Below are positions 16,539 to 22,411 of a DNA stretch of 36,480 nt, piece by piece; position 1 is the stretch's first letter; each line of letters starts with the position of its first letter. The notes below the pieces were generated by a model. The model made no database searches. It saw nothing but the letters and a program-made list of their open reading frames with translations, and had not been told where the DNA came from. The position numbers and the translations under genes were made by a program. The stretch comes from a virus, in IMG/VR virus record IMGVR_UViG_3300035703_000234, positions 1 through 36,480 of that record; one strand, 5' to 3'.

Positions 16539-16708
16539 GGCTTACGAGGAGAGGGGAGATTGTCTTTCTTATCGGTCTCGCCCTGTTGATACTAGGATCG
16601 GTCTTTACTGTCCACAAGGTAGCGACCTCGCTATGGTGGACGGGTGAGGGCTACTGTTTCGGAAGTGTGGAGAAGTGCTACAACCTAGAGGGAGAGGGAA
16701 AGAAATGA
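16535..16708 (+). CDS. Small single-span membrane protein, 57 aa
   Basis: GTG start overlapping the previous stop (GTGA). Basic N-terminus (RLTRRGE) then a 20-residue hydrophobic span (IVFLIGLALLILGSVFTVHK), then a short acidic tail with two cysteines (GYCFGSVEKCYNL). The positive-inside rule suggests the N-terminus stays in the cytoplasm and the Cys-containing tail is outside. It could be an early membrane-acting protein such as a superinfection or lysis-timing factor. Function unknown. Confidence 0.6.
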   Translation: MRLTRRGEIVFLIGLALLILGSVFTVHKVATSLWWTGEGYCFGSVEKCYNLEGEGKK

Positions 16709-16887
16709 CGAGAGAAGAATATCTAGCAATAGTAGACACAATCTCAGGGCTACGCCAAGAGGGAGAGGGCGAGAGTTCGACCCTTGACCTTGTTGTTGAG
16801 GCGTTGGCTAGTGTAATTGAAAACCATTACGAGGACTTCAATAGAGTTCAATTCCTTACGGATACGAGTTATGAGGGGGCGGAGTAA
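16705..16887 (+). CDS. Hypothetical helical early protein, 60 aa
   Basis: Start ATG overlaps the previous stop (ATGA); an upstream in-frame start at 16675 lies inside the membrane-protein gene and is rejected. Acidic and helical (MTREEYLAIVDTISGLRQEG, later LDLVVEALASVIENHYEDFN). Stop overlaps the next start (TAATG). Unknown function. Confidence 0.55.
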   Translation: MTREEYLAIVDTISGLRQEGEGESSTLDLVVEALASVIENHYEDFNRVQFLTDTSYEGAE

Positions 16888-16955
16888 TGACCATATGCGG
16901 AGACTGTCTCTATGAAATCGGGAAAGGGTGTAACTGTCGGGAGGTGAGAAGGTGA
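16887..16955 (+). CDS. Tiny CxxC protein, 22 aa
   Basis: MTICGDCLYEIGKGCNCREV: four cysteines as CxxC and CxC in 22 residues. TAATG overlap at the start and GTGA overlap at the end match the coupling style of the neighbours, which is the main reason to accept so short a frame. It may bind one zinc ion. It could also be a leader needed only to pass ribosomes to the next gene. Confidence 0.4.
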   Translation: MTICGDCLYEIGKGCNCREVRR

Positions 16956-17119
16956 AAGAGTACGAAGTGAGGGTGGAATTGGTAGCCTTCTACAAGGTGG
17001 AAGATACCGACCACGAACACGCTAACGAGCAAGCGATCGAATTATTCTTAGATGACCTAGCAGACCCGAAGAATCGGGGGCTATGGCAGGGCGAGATACA
17101 AGCGGAAGCGAGAGAGTGA
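16952..17119 (+). CDS. Hypothetical acidic early protein, 55 aa
   Basis: GTG start overlapping the tiny CxxC gene. Sequence KEYEVRVELVAFYKVEDTDH then a helix-like acidic half (ANEQAIELFLDDLADPKN) suggests a small beta-alpha domain. The stop overlaps the next ATG (GTGATGA). Unknown function. Confidence 0.55.
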   Translation: MKEYEVRVELVAFYKVEDTDHEHANEQAIELFLDDLADPKNRGLWQGEIQAEARE

Positions 17120-17253
17120 TGAGTTGCTCAACCTGCTACGAGAAGGGCTACTACCTGCTGATTGCGAATGAGGGGGAGGACTACGAGATAGTCCTTTGCG
17201 ATTGCCAAGCGACGAAGGAAAGGGAGGGTAATCGTGGCTCACAAGAACTGTAA
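17119..17253 (+). CDS. Mini zinc-ribbon-like protein, 44 aa
   Basis: MSCSTCYEKGYYLLIANEGE followed by VLCDCQATK: CxxC plus CxC, spaced as in a degenerate zinc ribbon. Start and stop overlap both neighbours, the downstream overlap being 20 bp. Probably a metal-stabilised mini domain of unknown role. Confidence 0.5.
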   Translation: MSCSTCYEKGYYLLIANEGEDYEIVLCDCQATKEREGNRGSQEL

Positions 17254-17341
17254 TCTCAACGAAGAATGGTGCGAATGGTGTTCAGTTGAGAGCATTGTAT
17301 GTGTGGAAGAATCGTGCGACATATGTAAGGAGGGAGAGTAA
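17234..17341 (+). CDS. Cysteine-rich mini protein, 35 aa
   Basis: GTG start 20 bp inside the previous gene, after GGGAGGG. Sequence AHKNCNLNEEWCEWCSVESI then VCVEESCDICK: six cysteines in 35 residues with two CxxC pairs. High Cys content and gene coupling support it as real. Metal-binding mini protein of unknown role. Confidence 0.5.
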   Translation: MAHKNCNLNEEWCEWCSVESIVCVEESCDICKEGE

Positions 17342-17472
17342 TGGCTCTCTGTAATGTGTGCGATATGCGCATTGATACTGATTTAATGGTGAAGCACTAC
17401 GCACTATGCGACAATGATCTAGTGGGCGGAAGTTCCGTACCCTATGGAATGGAAGGGGAAGAGGATGAGTGA
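17341..17472 (+). CDS. Mini CxxC/HxxxxC protein, 43 aa
   Basis: MALCNVCDMRIDTDLMVKHY then ALCDNDL: a CxxC followed by His and Cys, plausible as a treble-clef or zinc-finger mini domain. TAATG overlap at the start. Ends in an acidic tail. Unknown function. Confidence 0.5.
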   Translation: MALCNVCDMRIDTDLMVKHYALCDNDLVGGSSVPYGMEGEEDE

Positions 17473-17611
17473 GAAGCAAACACCAGAAGTGGGGCGCATC
17501 ATCAAGACAAGGAAGGTGCTGACCTACATAATGACCGACCTTGGGGGAACCTTTGTACAGAAGGAGGTAACGGAAGATGAGTACAACGAACTTCTACGTA
17601 GTGAGGGATAG
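17465..17611 (+). CDS. Hypothetical early protein, 48 aa
   Basis: Starts at an ATG 8 bp inside the previous gene (after GAAGGGGAAGAGG). MSEKQTPEVGRIIKTRKVLT, then a beta-like IMTDLGGTFVQKEVTEDEY stretch. Overlaps the next gene by 35 bp, larger than the other overlaps in this chain. Unknown function. Confidence 0.45.
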   Translation: MSEKQTPEVGRIIKTRKVLTYIMTDLGGTFVQKEVTEDEYNELLRSEG

Positions 17612-17810
17612 CAAGGGGGAAGAGATTTACCAAGGAGAATCTGCCCGTGATGCGGTGATGGATTTCCGTCGCAACATCTCCGCTAGAATGTACATCTCGG
17701 TTTGGCAGATACAAGATGAAGACCTCTATCAGGTCATCGAGCCTATTGATATTACCCCCGTCATATTACAGACTATTGTTTCAGTAACAGGAGGAGCCAA
17801 TGGAAAATGA
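17577..17810 (+). CDS. Hypothetical early protein, 77 aa
   Basis: Start after AAGGAGGTAACGGAAG. Sequence FYVVRDSKGEEIYQGESARD and a MYISVWQIQDEDLYQVIEPI segment suggest a small alpha/beta fold; the last part is more hydrophobic (ITPVILQTIVSVTGGANGK). Overlaps both neighbours. Unknown function. Confidence 0.55.
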   Translation: MSTTNFYVVRDSKGEEIYQGESARDAVMDFRRNISARMYISVWQIQDEDLYQVIEPIDITPVILQTIVSVTGGANGK

Positions 17811-18087
17811 GAGAGTAGAGAGCGCACTTCGTAACGCTGTCTACCAACGGAACTATCGAAGGGCAAGGGATCGGGCAAAAACCAAACTTACCCACCTATA
17901 TCCCGACCAATACCAAGAGCTGCTGGAGGAGGAGAGGAAGAGGGATGAATTGGAAGGTAAGAAGTGGCATAGTATTGCTGATAGTCCTGCCTATCGTGTG
18001 GCTAACGCACTCGCCACTGGTAACACCACCGCCAGTGGATATACCCAAGAAGGCACAAAGCAAGGCAACTTGGAAGGAGAAGAATGA
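17800..18087 (+). CDS. Conserved basic phage protein, 95 aa
   Basis: Good AGGAG site before the ATG at 17800. The N-terminal half, ALRNAVYQRNYRRARDRAKT followed by LYPDQYQELLEEE, is a motif I recognise from many actinobacterial phage proteins, so the gene is probably real. The C-terminal half, from about residue 49, is overlapped in another frame by the transglycosylase gene and is low in structure (GNTTASGYTQEGTKQ). The stop overlaps an ATG at 18084 as ATGA. Likely DNA- or RNA-associated because of the basic helix; function unknown. Confidence 0.65.
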   Translation: MENERVESALRNAVYQRNYRRARDRAKTKLTHLYPDQYQELLEEERKRDELEGKKWHSIADSPAYRVANALATGNTTASGYTQEGTKQGNLEGEE

Positions 18088-18358
18088 AAACCGACGCATC
18101 GCCAAGACTTACGCTCGTGCAGGGTGGGGCTGGGGAGATAGAGAATGGAAGTGCCTCAACTACCTTTGGTCTTCCGAATCTCGATTTGACCACCTTGCCA
18201 ACAACCCCGATTCATCTGCGTACGGAATCGCTCAACGACTTGGTGAAGATAGTAGACGACCTCGTGTCCAAGTACTTAGAGGTCTCCGATACATTGATCA
18301 CCGCTACGGAAGCCCTTGTAAAGCGTGGTCGTTCTGGCTCCGCAACTACCACTATTAA
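17945..18358 (+). CDS. Membrane-anchored lytic transglycosylase-like protein, 137 aa
   Basis: Cuts peptidoglycan glycan strands, or is related to enzymes that do. Residues 8-25 are a hydrophobic anchor or uncleaved signal (IVLLIVLPIVWLTHSPL), then a basic linker, then the catalytic domain: CLNYLWSSESRFDHLANNPD (Glu78 the likely catalytic acid), SAYGIAQ (91-97), RGLRYIDHRYGSPCKAWSFW near the C-terminus. This is the actinobacterial transglycosylase signature. Start preceded by GGAGGAGGAGAGG. It overlaps the previous gene by 143 bp and a later frame by 275 bp. Early placement, away from the lysis genes, suggests a role in entry or cell-wall remodelling rather than lysis (inference). Confidence 0.8.
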   Translation: MNWKVRSGIVLLIVLPIVWLTHSPLVTPPPVDIPKKAQSKATWKEKNENRRIAKTYARAGWGWGDREWKCLNYLWSSESRFDHLANNPDSSAYGIAQRLGEDSRRPRVQVLRGLRYIDHRYGSPCKAWSFWLRNYHY

Positions 18359-18374
18359 GGAGGAGATGTGCTAA
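18084..18374 (+). CDS. Overlapping frame inside the transglycosylase gene, 96 aa, uncertain
   Basis: Starts with an ATGA overlap to the 95-aa gene and ends in the methyltransferase start region, so its edges fit the operon style. Its C-terminal half looks like an ordered helix (SLNDLVKIVDDLVSKYLEVS, then DTLITATEALVKRGRSG). It lies over the conserved catalytic part of the transglycosylase in a different frame, so it could be an accidental frame. I recognise no family for it. Confidence 0.3.
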   Translation: MKTDASPRLTLVQGGAGEIENGSASTTFGLPNLDLTTLPTTPIHLRTESLNDLVKIVDDLVSKYLEVSDTLITATEALVKRGRSGSATTTIKEEMC

Positions 18375-19114
18375 CAGGAGTATCACTCTTTGCTGGTATC
18401 GGTGGCTTTGACCTTGCTATGGAACGCAACGGAGTTAAGGTAGTAGCCACAGTTGAGATAGACAAGAAGTGCAATGAGGTGCTGGCGCAGCACTTCCCAT
18501 TTGCCCAACAGTTTACGGATGTTAAAGAAGTTACAGGAAAGGACTTTATCAATGCTGGATTCAACCCCGAACGAGGTATCATCACTGGAGGATTTCCCTG
18601 CCAAGACTTATCAGTGGCTGGGAAACGCGCTGGTCTCGCTGGCGAGAGAAGCGGATTATTCTGGGAAATTAGAAGACTTGTGGAAGAAACGAAAACAGAA
18701 TGGTTCGTCCTCGAGAACGTCCCTGGTTTACTATCCTCTAACGGAGGGAAGGACTTTGGAATCGTTCTCAGGGAAATGGCCAACCTCGGGTATAGTGTCG
18801 GATGGCGCGTCCTTGATGCTCAGCACTTTGGAGTACCCCAGCGCAGGCGCAGAGTCTTCATCGTTGGCAACCGTTCTTCAGACGGAGGACGTATCAACAA
18901 AGTATTATTTGAGCGCGAAGGCGTGCGAAGGAATCCTCAGGCGAGCAGACCGCAGGGGGAAGGTGTTACCAGAAACACTCAGGGAAGCACTAGAAAAGCA
19001 GTCCTTGGCTCAGGAAAAGATATAGCAAATACTATTCCTGCTGAGTTATACCATCACGGATCAGTTGTAAATCAAGATGCTAATAATGGCCACGTTGTAG
19101 TGGAGCAAGGATGA
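18368..19114 (+). CDS. dcm: DNA cytosine-C5 methyltransferase, N-terminal part, 248 aa (frame broken)
   Basis: Transfers methyl from SAM to C5 of cytosine. GTG start at 18368 after AAGGAGGAG. Motif I SLFAGIGGFDLAM (6-18), motif IV GGFPCQDLS with catalytic Cys78, motif VI ENVPG (116-120), motif VIII QRRRR (158-162). The target-recognition region follows, then the frame ends at a TGA (19112-19114) well before motifs IX and X. Those are found in another frame (19167-19595). A second protein-like frame (18552-19025) covers this part. Likely role: protecting phage DNA from host restriction, or a base-modification step. Functional only if the two frame breaks are assembly errors or are bypassed. 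Confidence 0.85.
   Translation: MLTGVSLFAGIGGFDLAMERNGVKVVATVEIDKKCNEVLAQHFPFAQQFTDVKEVTGKDFINAGFNPERGIITGGFPCQDLSVAGKRAGLAGERSGLFWEIRRLVEETKTEWFVLENVPGLLSSNGGKDFGIVLREMANLGYSVGWRVLDAQHFGVPQRRRRVFIVGNRSSDGGRINKVLFEREGVRRNPQASRPQGEGVTRNTQGSTRKAVLGSGKDIANTIPAELYHHGSVVNQDANNGHVVVEQG
18552..19025 (+). CDS. Protein-like frame overprinted on the methyltransferase, 157 aa
   Basis: Lies wholly inside the methyltransferase gene in another frame. Start at 18552 is preceded by AGGAAAGG. Sequence features: VSSLEDFPAKTYQWLGNALV near the start, SGKWPTSGIVSDGASLMLST in the middle, KYYLSAKACEGILRRADRRG followed by a GKVLPETLREALEKQ helix near the end. I recall very similar segments (SLEDFPA, WP-SG, KYYLSA-A--GILRRA) from phage proteins annotated next to methyltransferases, so this frame looks real. 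The DNA for TGGFPCQD in one frame is the DNA for SLEDFPAK in the other. Function unknown. Needs conservation testing. Confidence 0.5.
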   Translation: MLDSTPNEVSSLEDFPAKTYQWLGNALVSLAREADYSGKLEDLWKKRKQNGSSSRTSLVYYPLTEGRTLESFSGKWPTSGIVSDGASLMLSTLEYPSAGAESSSLATVLQTEDVSTKYYLSAKACEGILRRADRRGKVLPETLREALEKQSLAQEKI

Positions 19115-19595
19115 AGGTGATTGTAATGAGGCAACGTGAAGGCAAGCCAGGGGGGGTAAAGGACCTTTGTTAAGCGAAGACAAAAGCCTGACCATAGCAA
19201 CGGCCAATGATCAGACGCTCTTTATATTCCACGCCCATCGATCAGATGGGGTAAGGCTGCAAGGGAAGACAGTGAATACATTGACTGCATATATGGGGAC
19301 AGGAGGACTCAATACTCCGATGCTTGCCTTTAGCCATACACAAGGTCTGGATATTCAGGCCAGTGAAGAAGCAAGTCCAACACTAAGGAGAGAGGGTGGA
19401 GGTATGGCAGCGCTCACTGAATCAGTTGTCCGTAAGTTAATGCCCGTAGAATGTGAAAGGCTTCAAGGTTTTCCCGATGGCTGGACTGCTAGTCAGTCCG
19501 ACACCAATAGATATAAGCAGCTAGGAAACGCAGTCGCTGTGCCTGTCGTTGAATGGCTTATCAAGGGTATATGTGATACAGTAGAGGAACGCTGA
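19111..19595 (+). pseudogene. dcm: DNA cytosine-C5 methyltransferase, C-terminal part in two further frames
   Basis: Continues the methyltransferase after the first stop. Segment 19111-19173 carries MKVIVMRQREGKPGG and then hits TAA; after a run of seven G (19150-19156) the next frame, open from there to 19595, carries GKGPLLSEDKSLTIATANDQ, later VVRKLMPVECERLQGFPDGW and KQLGNAVAVPVVEWL, the expected motifs IX and X. Both changes are minus-one in direction (frames 2 to 1 to 0). Without them the enzyme lacks motif X. The cause may be sequence errors, phase variation at the G-run, true decay, or programmed slippage. The annotated C-terminal fragment as a separate start would be TTG at 19167. 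Confidence 0.75.
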
Positions 19596-19629
19596 TAACC
19601 CCTTCCATATCAGTCCCTCCTAGCAAGTG

Positions 19630-19651
19630 GCCCCTGCCGAAAGGTGGGGGC
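19630..19651. terminator. Hairpin between convergent methyltransferase and FmdB genes
   Basis: GCCCCTGCC (19630-19638) pairs with GGTGGGGGC (19643-19651) around a GAAA tetraloop, with two G-U pairs. It lies between the stop of the rightward methyltransferase (19595) and directly at the stop of the leftward FmdB gene (19652). The downstream side is only weakly T-rich (TTACTTGTC), so it is probably a weak or bidirectional terminator or an RNA 3'-end stabiliser. Confidence 0.55.
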
Positions 19652-19825
19652 TTACTTGTCGGTGGAGTAGAAGCCAGTTCCTCTGAACTGGATAGAAGGA
19701 GTTGTATATACACGCACCATCTCGACCTTACATTCAGGACAGTTGGGTGCGGATGCTTCTGCGTGGATGGAGCGCTCGACATCGAACTCGATGCCACACT
19801 GCGAACACTTATAAGGGTAGCGCAT
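19652..19825 (-). CDS. FmdB-family zinc-ribbon protein, 57 aa
   Basis: MRYPYKCSQCGIEFDVERSI, then NCPECKVEM, then the diagnostic FRGTGFYSTDK ending of the FmdB-type putative regulatory zinc ribbon. Two CxxC pairs about 20 residues apart bind one zinc. Members are small proteins of unclear role, thought to be regulatory. Start overlaps the end of the upstream nuclease-like gene by 17 bp, so it is the last gene of the leftward replication operon. Confidence 0.8.
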   Translation of the reverse strand: MRYPYKCSQCGIEFDVERSIHAEASAPNCPECKVEMVRVYTTPSIQFRGTGFYSTDK

Positions 19826-20192
19826 AGTCTAGTTTCAGAAAGCCGACGAGTTTAATCTTCTTAGATGTGTTAGCAAACTCTGTGGTAGTGGGCATCCATC
19901 GCTCTTCCCACGCTGGTTGTGGTACACGCGATAGGTCAAATGCAAAGACTCCTTTAGGTGTCGAGTTGATATACCAAGGGTCGAGGACTCTGAAACCTGC
20001 CTCGTCCACAAGACGGACATACTTGGAGTGTTCAATGAGTAAGTCTGGGTAGTGTGTGTGACGACACTTGAGTTCGATGTAAGACTTCTTATCATCGGAG
20101 ATGCAATCGAAACTGTCGTACATTCCTTCTGACTTGTATAGGTCAGGGAAGTGCTTGCCTTTAAGATACTCAAAGAGATCTGCCTCCTTCAT
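19809..20192 (-). CDS. Putative PD-(D/E)XK-type nuclease, 127 aa
   Basis: A DSFDCISDDKKSYIELKCRH segment gives D29 and E40-x-K42, the core acid and ExK of PD-(D/E)XK nucleases, after an N-terminal helix (EADLFEYLKGKHFPDLYKSE). Later LIEHSKYVRLVDEAGFRVLD fits the fold. Start at 20192 is chosen because it overlaps the sigma factor stop as ATGA. Could cut host or phage DNA during replication, recombination or host takeover. The family is inferred from motif pattern and the fold is unverified. Confidence 0.6.
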   Translation of the reverse strand: MKEADLFEYLKGKHFPDLYKSEGMYDSFDCISDDKKSYIELKCRHTHYPDLLIEHSKYVRLVDEAGFRVLDPWYINSTPKGVFAFDLSRVPQPAWEERWMPTTTEFANTSKKIKLVGFLKLDYALPL

Positions 20193-20821
20193 TGCCAAGG
20201 TGACTCACCACCTAAGTTGTTGACCACCTTGCGGAGGGCATTGATGCAGCGCCTATCGGCAGTAGAGATAGCACACTCAAAGTATTCTGCAATCTGTTGC
20301 AGAGTAAAGTTCTCGTGGTATCTGAAGCGAAGGATGTCTTGCTCTTCCTTCTCTAGTTTGAGATAGCCCTGCTTGATGTCGATAAGAATAGCGAGCAGGT
20401 TGCCACCCTCAGCAGGAGCAGAAGGACGTTGTGGTCTGCCATCGTTAATCATATTCTGTGCTTGTTCAAGGGCAGTATCATTGACGACGGAAGCAATAAC
20501 ATACGGCAGGAGTTGACCTACTGTGATGCGGTCATAGTACGACTCATCAACAATCTCATAGCCAGACTTGGCTGCCTTCTCCTTGCGAGCATAGCGTTCA
20601 AGAGATCGCTGCATCTGCCAACCGATGCGCCTTTCGTTATGCTTACGAGTCTCCTCGTTCTCCTCTTCCATCTGCTTGTTGAAGTCTTTAGCACGAGCCG
20701 TTAGGAAGAGGTGACCCTCTTGCAATAGGTCTGCCTTCTCAACATAGGCCCAGTACCTGCGGTGTACTGTGTGTACAATCGAAGGGATTAAGTCCTTAAG
20801 GATGGGATGGAGTTCAGTCAT
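20189..20821 (-). CDS. Phage sigma-70-family-like sigma factor, 210 aa
   Basis: Would direct RNA polymerase to phage promoters. The N-terminal part (PSIVHTVHRRYWAYVEKADL then LLQEGHLFLTARAKDF) resembles sigma region 2 with its DLxQE core; the last third (EEQDILRFRYHENFTLQQIA, then CAISTADRRCINALRKV) is a clear region 4 helix-turn-helix at about 172-197. The middle is an irregular linker. Being in the middle operon, it is a candidate for switching on the late leftward genes, none of which show a good vegetative promoter. It overlaps neighbours by 4 bp on both sides. Confidence 0.78.
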   Translation of the reverse strand: MTELHPILKDLIPSIVHTVHRRYWAYVEKADLLQEGHLFLTARAKDFNKQMEEENEETRKHNERRIGWQMQRSLERYARKEKAAKSGYEIVDESYYDRITVGQLLPYVIASVVNDTALEQAQNMINDGRPQRPSAPAEGGNLLAILIDIKQGYLKLEKEEQDILRFRYHENFTLQQIAEYFECAISTADRRCINALRKVVNNLGGESPWQ

Positions 20822-21078
20822 TCCAACTCCTCTGCAATAGCCCGAATAGTTGGACAGGGATACTCAGTAGGATACCAATGCTCTGCTCTATTGCTACCTG
20901 GTTCGTGACACACAGCGCAGTAGATAGTAGTCATACCTTTGTATGGTTGGTATGCCTTATGCAATTCAATTACTGCTCGCAAAGCAAACAAAGATCGAGC
21001 AGGAAACCACTCAAGTACAGCAAGACTGCCTTGGTCTATATCCTTGTTTACAAACTCTAACAATTCATCGTGCGTCAT
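20818..21078 (-). CDS. Conserved actinophage protein of unknown function, 86 aa
   Basis: Start at 21078 (MTHDELLEFVNKDIDQGSLA), which overlaps the upstream gene by 14 bp; a longer start at 21126 is rejected. FPARSLFALRAVIELHKAYQ and a CAVCHEPGSNRAEHWYPTEY segment, ending CPTIRAIAEELE, match a small family I recognise from actinobacterial phages. CxxC and a later Cys and His may bind metal. Function not known. Confidence 0.7.
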   Translation of the reverse strand: MTHDELLEFVNKDIDQGSLAVLEWFPARSLFALRAVIELHKAYQPYKGMTTIYCAVCHEPGSNRAEHWYPTEYPCPTIRAIAEELE

Positions 21079-21487
21079 TAGGCAGGTCTGGCCAGTTCTT
21101 ATCGAGTACCATAATTGCAATGGCACTGTAGTTCAGTAGGTCTACGAAGGAATCTCTGAGTGATTCGTTGCTCGGCTTAACTCCGCTATCAAGGAGGTTA
21201 TTGATGCGAGCAACCTTGTCCCACATCCGCACTCGCAGTCCATTGAGGGGACCGCCTGGAGAATGAGCGACGTTCTTTGGACCGTAATCGTGATGTTTGC
21301 GTAGGAGCAAGTTCCCTGCGGTGTCGAACACTCGCCACATATCTGAGACGAACTTGACATCTAATGCTTTACTGGGATCGGCTTCACCGTCAAGGTCCCA
21401 GCCTTGTAGTCTATCGAGAGTACGATCATCCCCATACCCATCAACAATTCTGCCACTTCCTGCAACTCCCGCTTGGTTGTCACTCAC
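21065..21487 (-). CDS. DUF1599 / nucleotide-modification-associated domain 1-like protein, 140 aa
   Basis: The middle, VSDMWRVFDTAGNLLLRKHH then DYGPKNVAHSPGGPLNGLRV and WDKVARINNLL, then ESLRDSFVDLLNYSAIAIMV, matches the DUF1599 (Nmad1) pattern: a helical bundle with conserved His, Asp and a KxxRI segment. Published comparative work predicted such domains to act with base-modification enzymes; some related helical bundles are nucleotide pyrophosphatases. Here it sits with a glycosyltransferase and a cytosine methyltransferase in the same phage. The first 40 residues are disordered and acidic. Confidence 0.7.
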   Translation of the reverse strand: MSDNQAGVAGSGRIVDGYGDDRTLDRLQGWDLDGEADPSKALDVKFVSDMWRVFDTAGNLLLRKHHDYGPKNVAHSPGGPLNGLRVRMWDKVARINNLLDSGVKPSNESLRDSFVDLLNYSAIAIMVLDKNWPDLPNDAR

Positions 21488-22128
21488 TTCGCTCCTCCAA
21501 ATAGTTTACGTAGTTCTTCTGGTCCGTTGGCAAGATAGTATTCATTGATGTCCGTATTAGGAGGTAATGTTACTATTACACCATTGGTCAATTCTGATTG
21601 GACACGCCGAGCGAACTCAGCGCCTGGGTTTGACCCGTCCTCTTTCACATCGTTATCCCCGACGATATACACAGTGTCATAGCCTGTGAATAACTTACTA
21701 AAGTGTGGCTTCCACGAGACAACACCAGGTATACCCACTGCTGGGATACCTACGATGCCCGATAGAATGACTGCATCTAACTCACCCTCACAGACCACGA
21801 TAAATGGTGACTGAATGAGGATGTCTGTCACGTTATATGGATGTGCCTTCTGTCCTACTGGTTGTCCATACTTAGGCTTGCCATCATCAATGCGACGGAA
21901 CTTCACTGATACACAGTGACCCATCGCAGTAATGTATGGAATCGATAGCCACCCTGCGTACTCTTGATGACCCTCAGCAGGATCAATCACAGTACCAAGC
22001 GACATCGACTGCGCTACATCCTTAGATATACCACGTCCTTCGAGATACGCTACGGTTGCGTCGTCGATGTGTTGACTGTACCGCGTTACCGTTTCCAGCA
22101 ATGATCTCGTCTGCACGGCTGACTGCAT
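21484..22128 (-). CDS. DNA primase, TOPRIM part, 214 aa
   Basis: Makes RNA primers together with the zinc-finger subunit. FIVVCEGELDAVILSG carries the TOPRIM glutamate (E114) and YIVGDNDV the DxD (158 and 160). VKFRRIDDGKPKYGQPVGQK upstream resembles the RNA-polymerase-like part of bacterial primases. PPNTDINEYYLANGPEEL closes it as in DnaG-like phage primases. Overlaps the zinc-finger gene by 107 bp in a different frame; a weak ribosome site precedes the start. Confidence 0.82.
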   Translation of the reverse strand: MQSAVQTRSLLETVTRYSQHIDDATVAYLEGRGISKDVAQSMSLGTVIDPAEGHQEYAGWLSIPYITAMGHCVSVKFRRIDDGKPKYGQPVGQKAHPYNVTDILIQSPFIVVCEGELDAVILSGIVGIPAVGIPGVVSWKPHFSKLFTGYDTVYIVGDNDVKEDGSNPGAEFARRVQSELTNGVIVTLPPNTDINEYYLANGPEELRKLFGGAK

Positions 22129-22411
22129 CTTTATACCCCAACCCTTCTTTCTCCATAATAATATCTACTGCTGTCCCACCTTTACCGCAGGTGTGGCAGA
22201 AGTACAGGTTCTCGTAGGTGTCAATCACTGCACTCCGTCGACTGTCGTCGTGGATGCAACACCTCACCGAGACGTTCTTTCCCATCTTAACCTCGCCACC
22301 AAAGAAGGCGACGACATCTGCTATGGGGATTGTGTTCGATGCAGACTTACCTTTTCGCCCTTTCGAGCGAACCACCCTGTTCCAGTCTGATGTTGACACT
22401 CGCACCCCCAA
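22022..22411 (-). CDS. DNA primase, CHC2-type zinc-finger part, 129 aa
   Basis: Template-binding part of a two-gene primase. IPIADVVAFFGGEVKMGKN leads into VSVRCCIHDDSRRSAVIDTY and NLYFCHTCGKGGTAVDIIM: Cys51/52, His54, Cys72 and Cys75 fit a CHC2 zinc finger, followed by the helical EGLGYKDAVSRADEIIAG. The basic tail RRRNRSVSRRTWYI is a common ending of stand-alone versions in actinobacterial phages, which argues against a sequencing frameshift. It overlaps the TOPRIM gene downstream and the small CxxC gene upstream. Confidence 0.8.
   Translation of the reverse strand: MGVRVSTSDWNRVVRSKGRKGKSASNTIPIADVVAFFGGEVKMGKNVSVRCCIHDDSRRSAVIDTYENLYFCHTCGKGGTAVDIIMEKEGLGYKDAVSRADEIIAGNGNAVQSTHRRRNRSVSRRTWYI

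Noticed and set aside
18355-18783. Leftward frame across the methyltransferase start
   Set aside because: Antisense to conserved dcm motifs, no start site, composition of a shadow frame.
19561-19797. Leftward 78-codon frame near the methyltransferase end
   Set aside because: The FmdB zinc-ribbon gene at 19652-19825 in another frame explains this stretch better; Ser/Pro-rich shadow.
22022-22128. Sequencing frameshift in a single primase gene
   Set aside because: The zinc-finger part has its own typical basic ending and the TOPRIM part its own start, so two overlapping genes are more likely.
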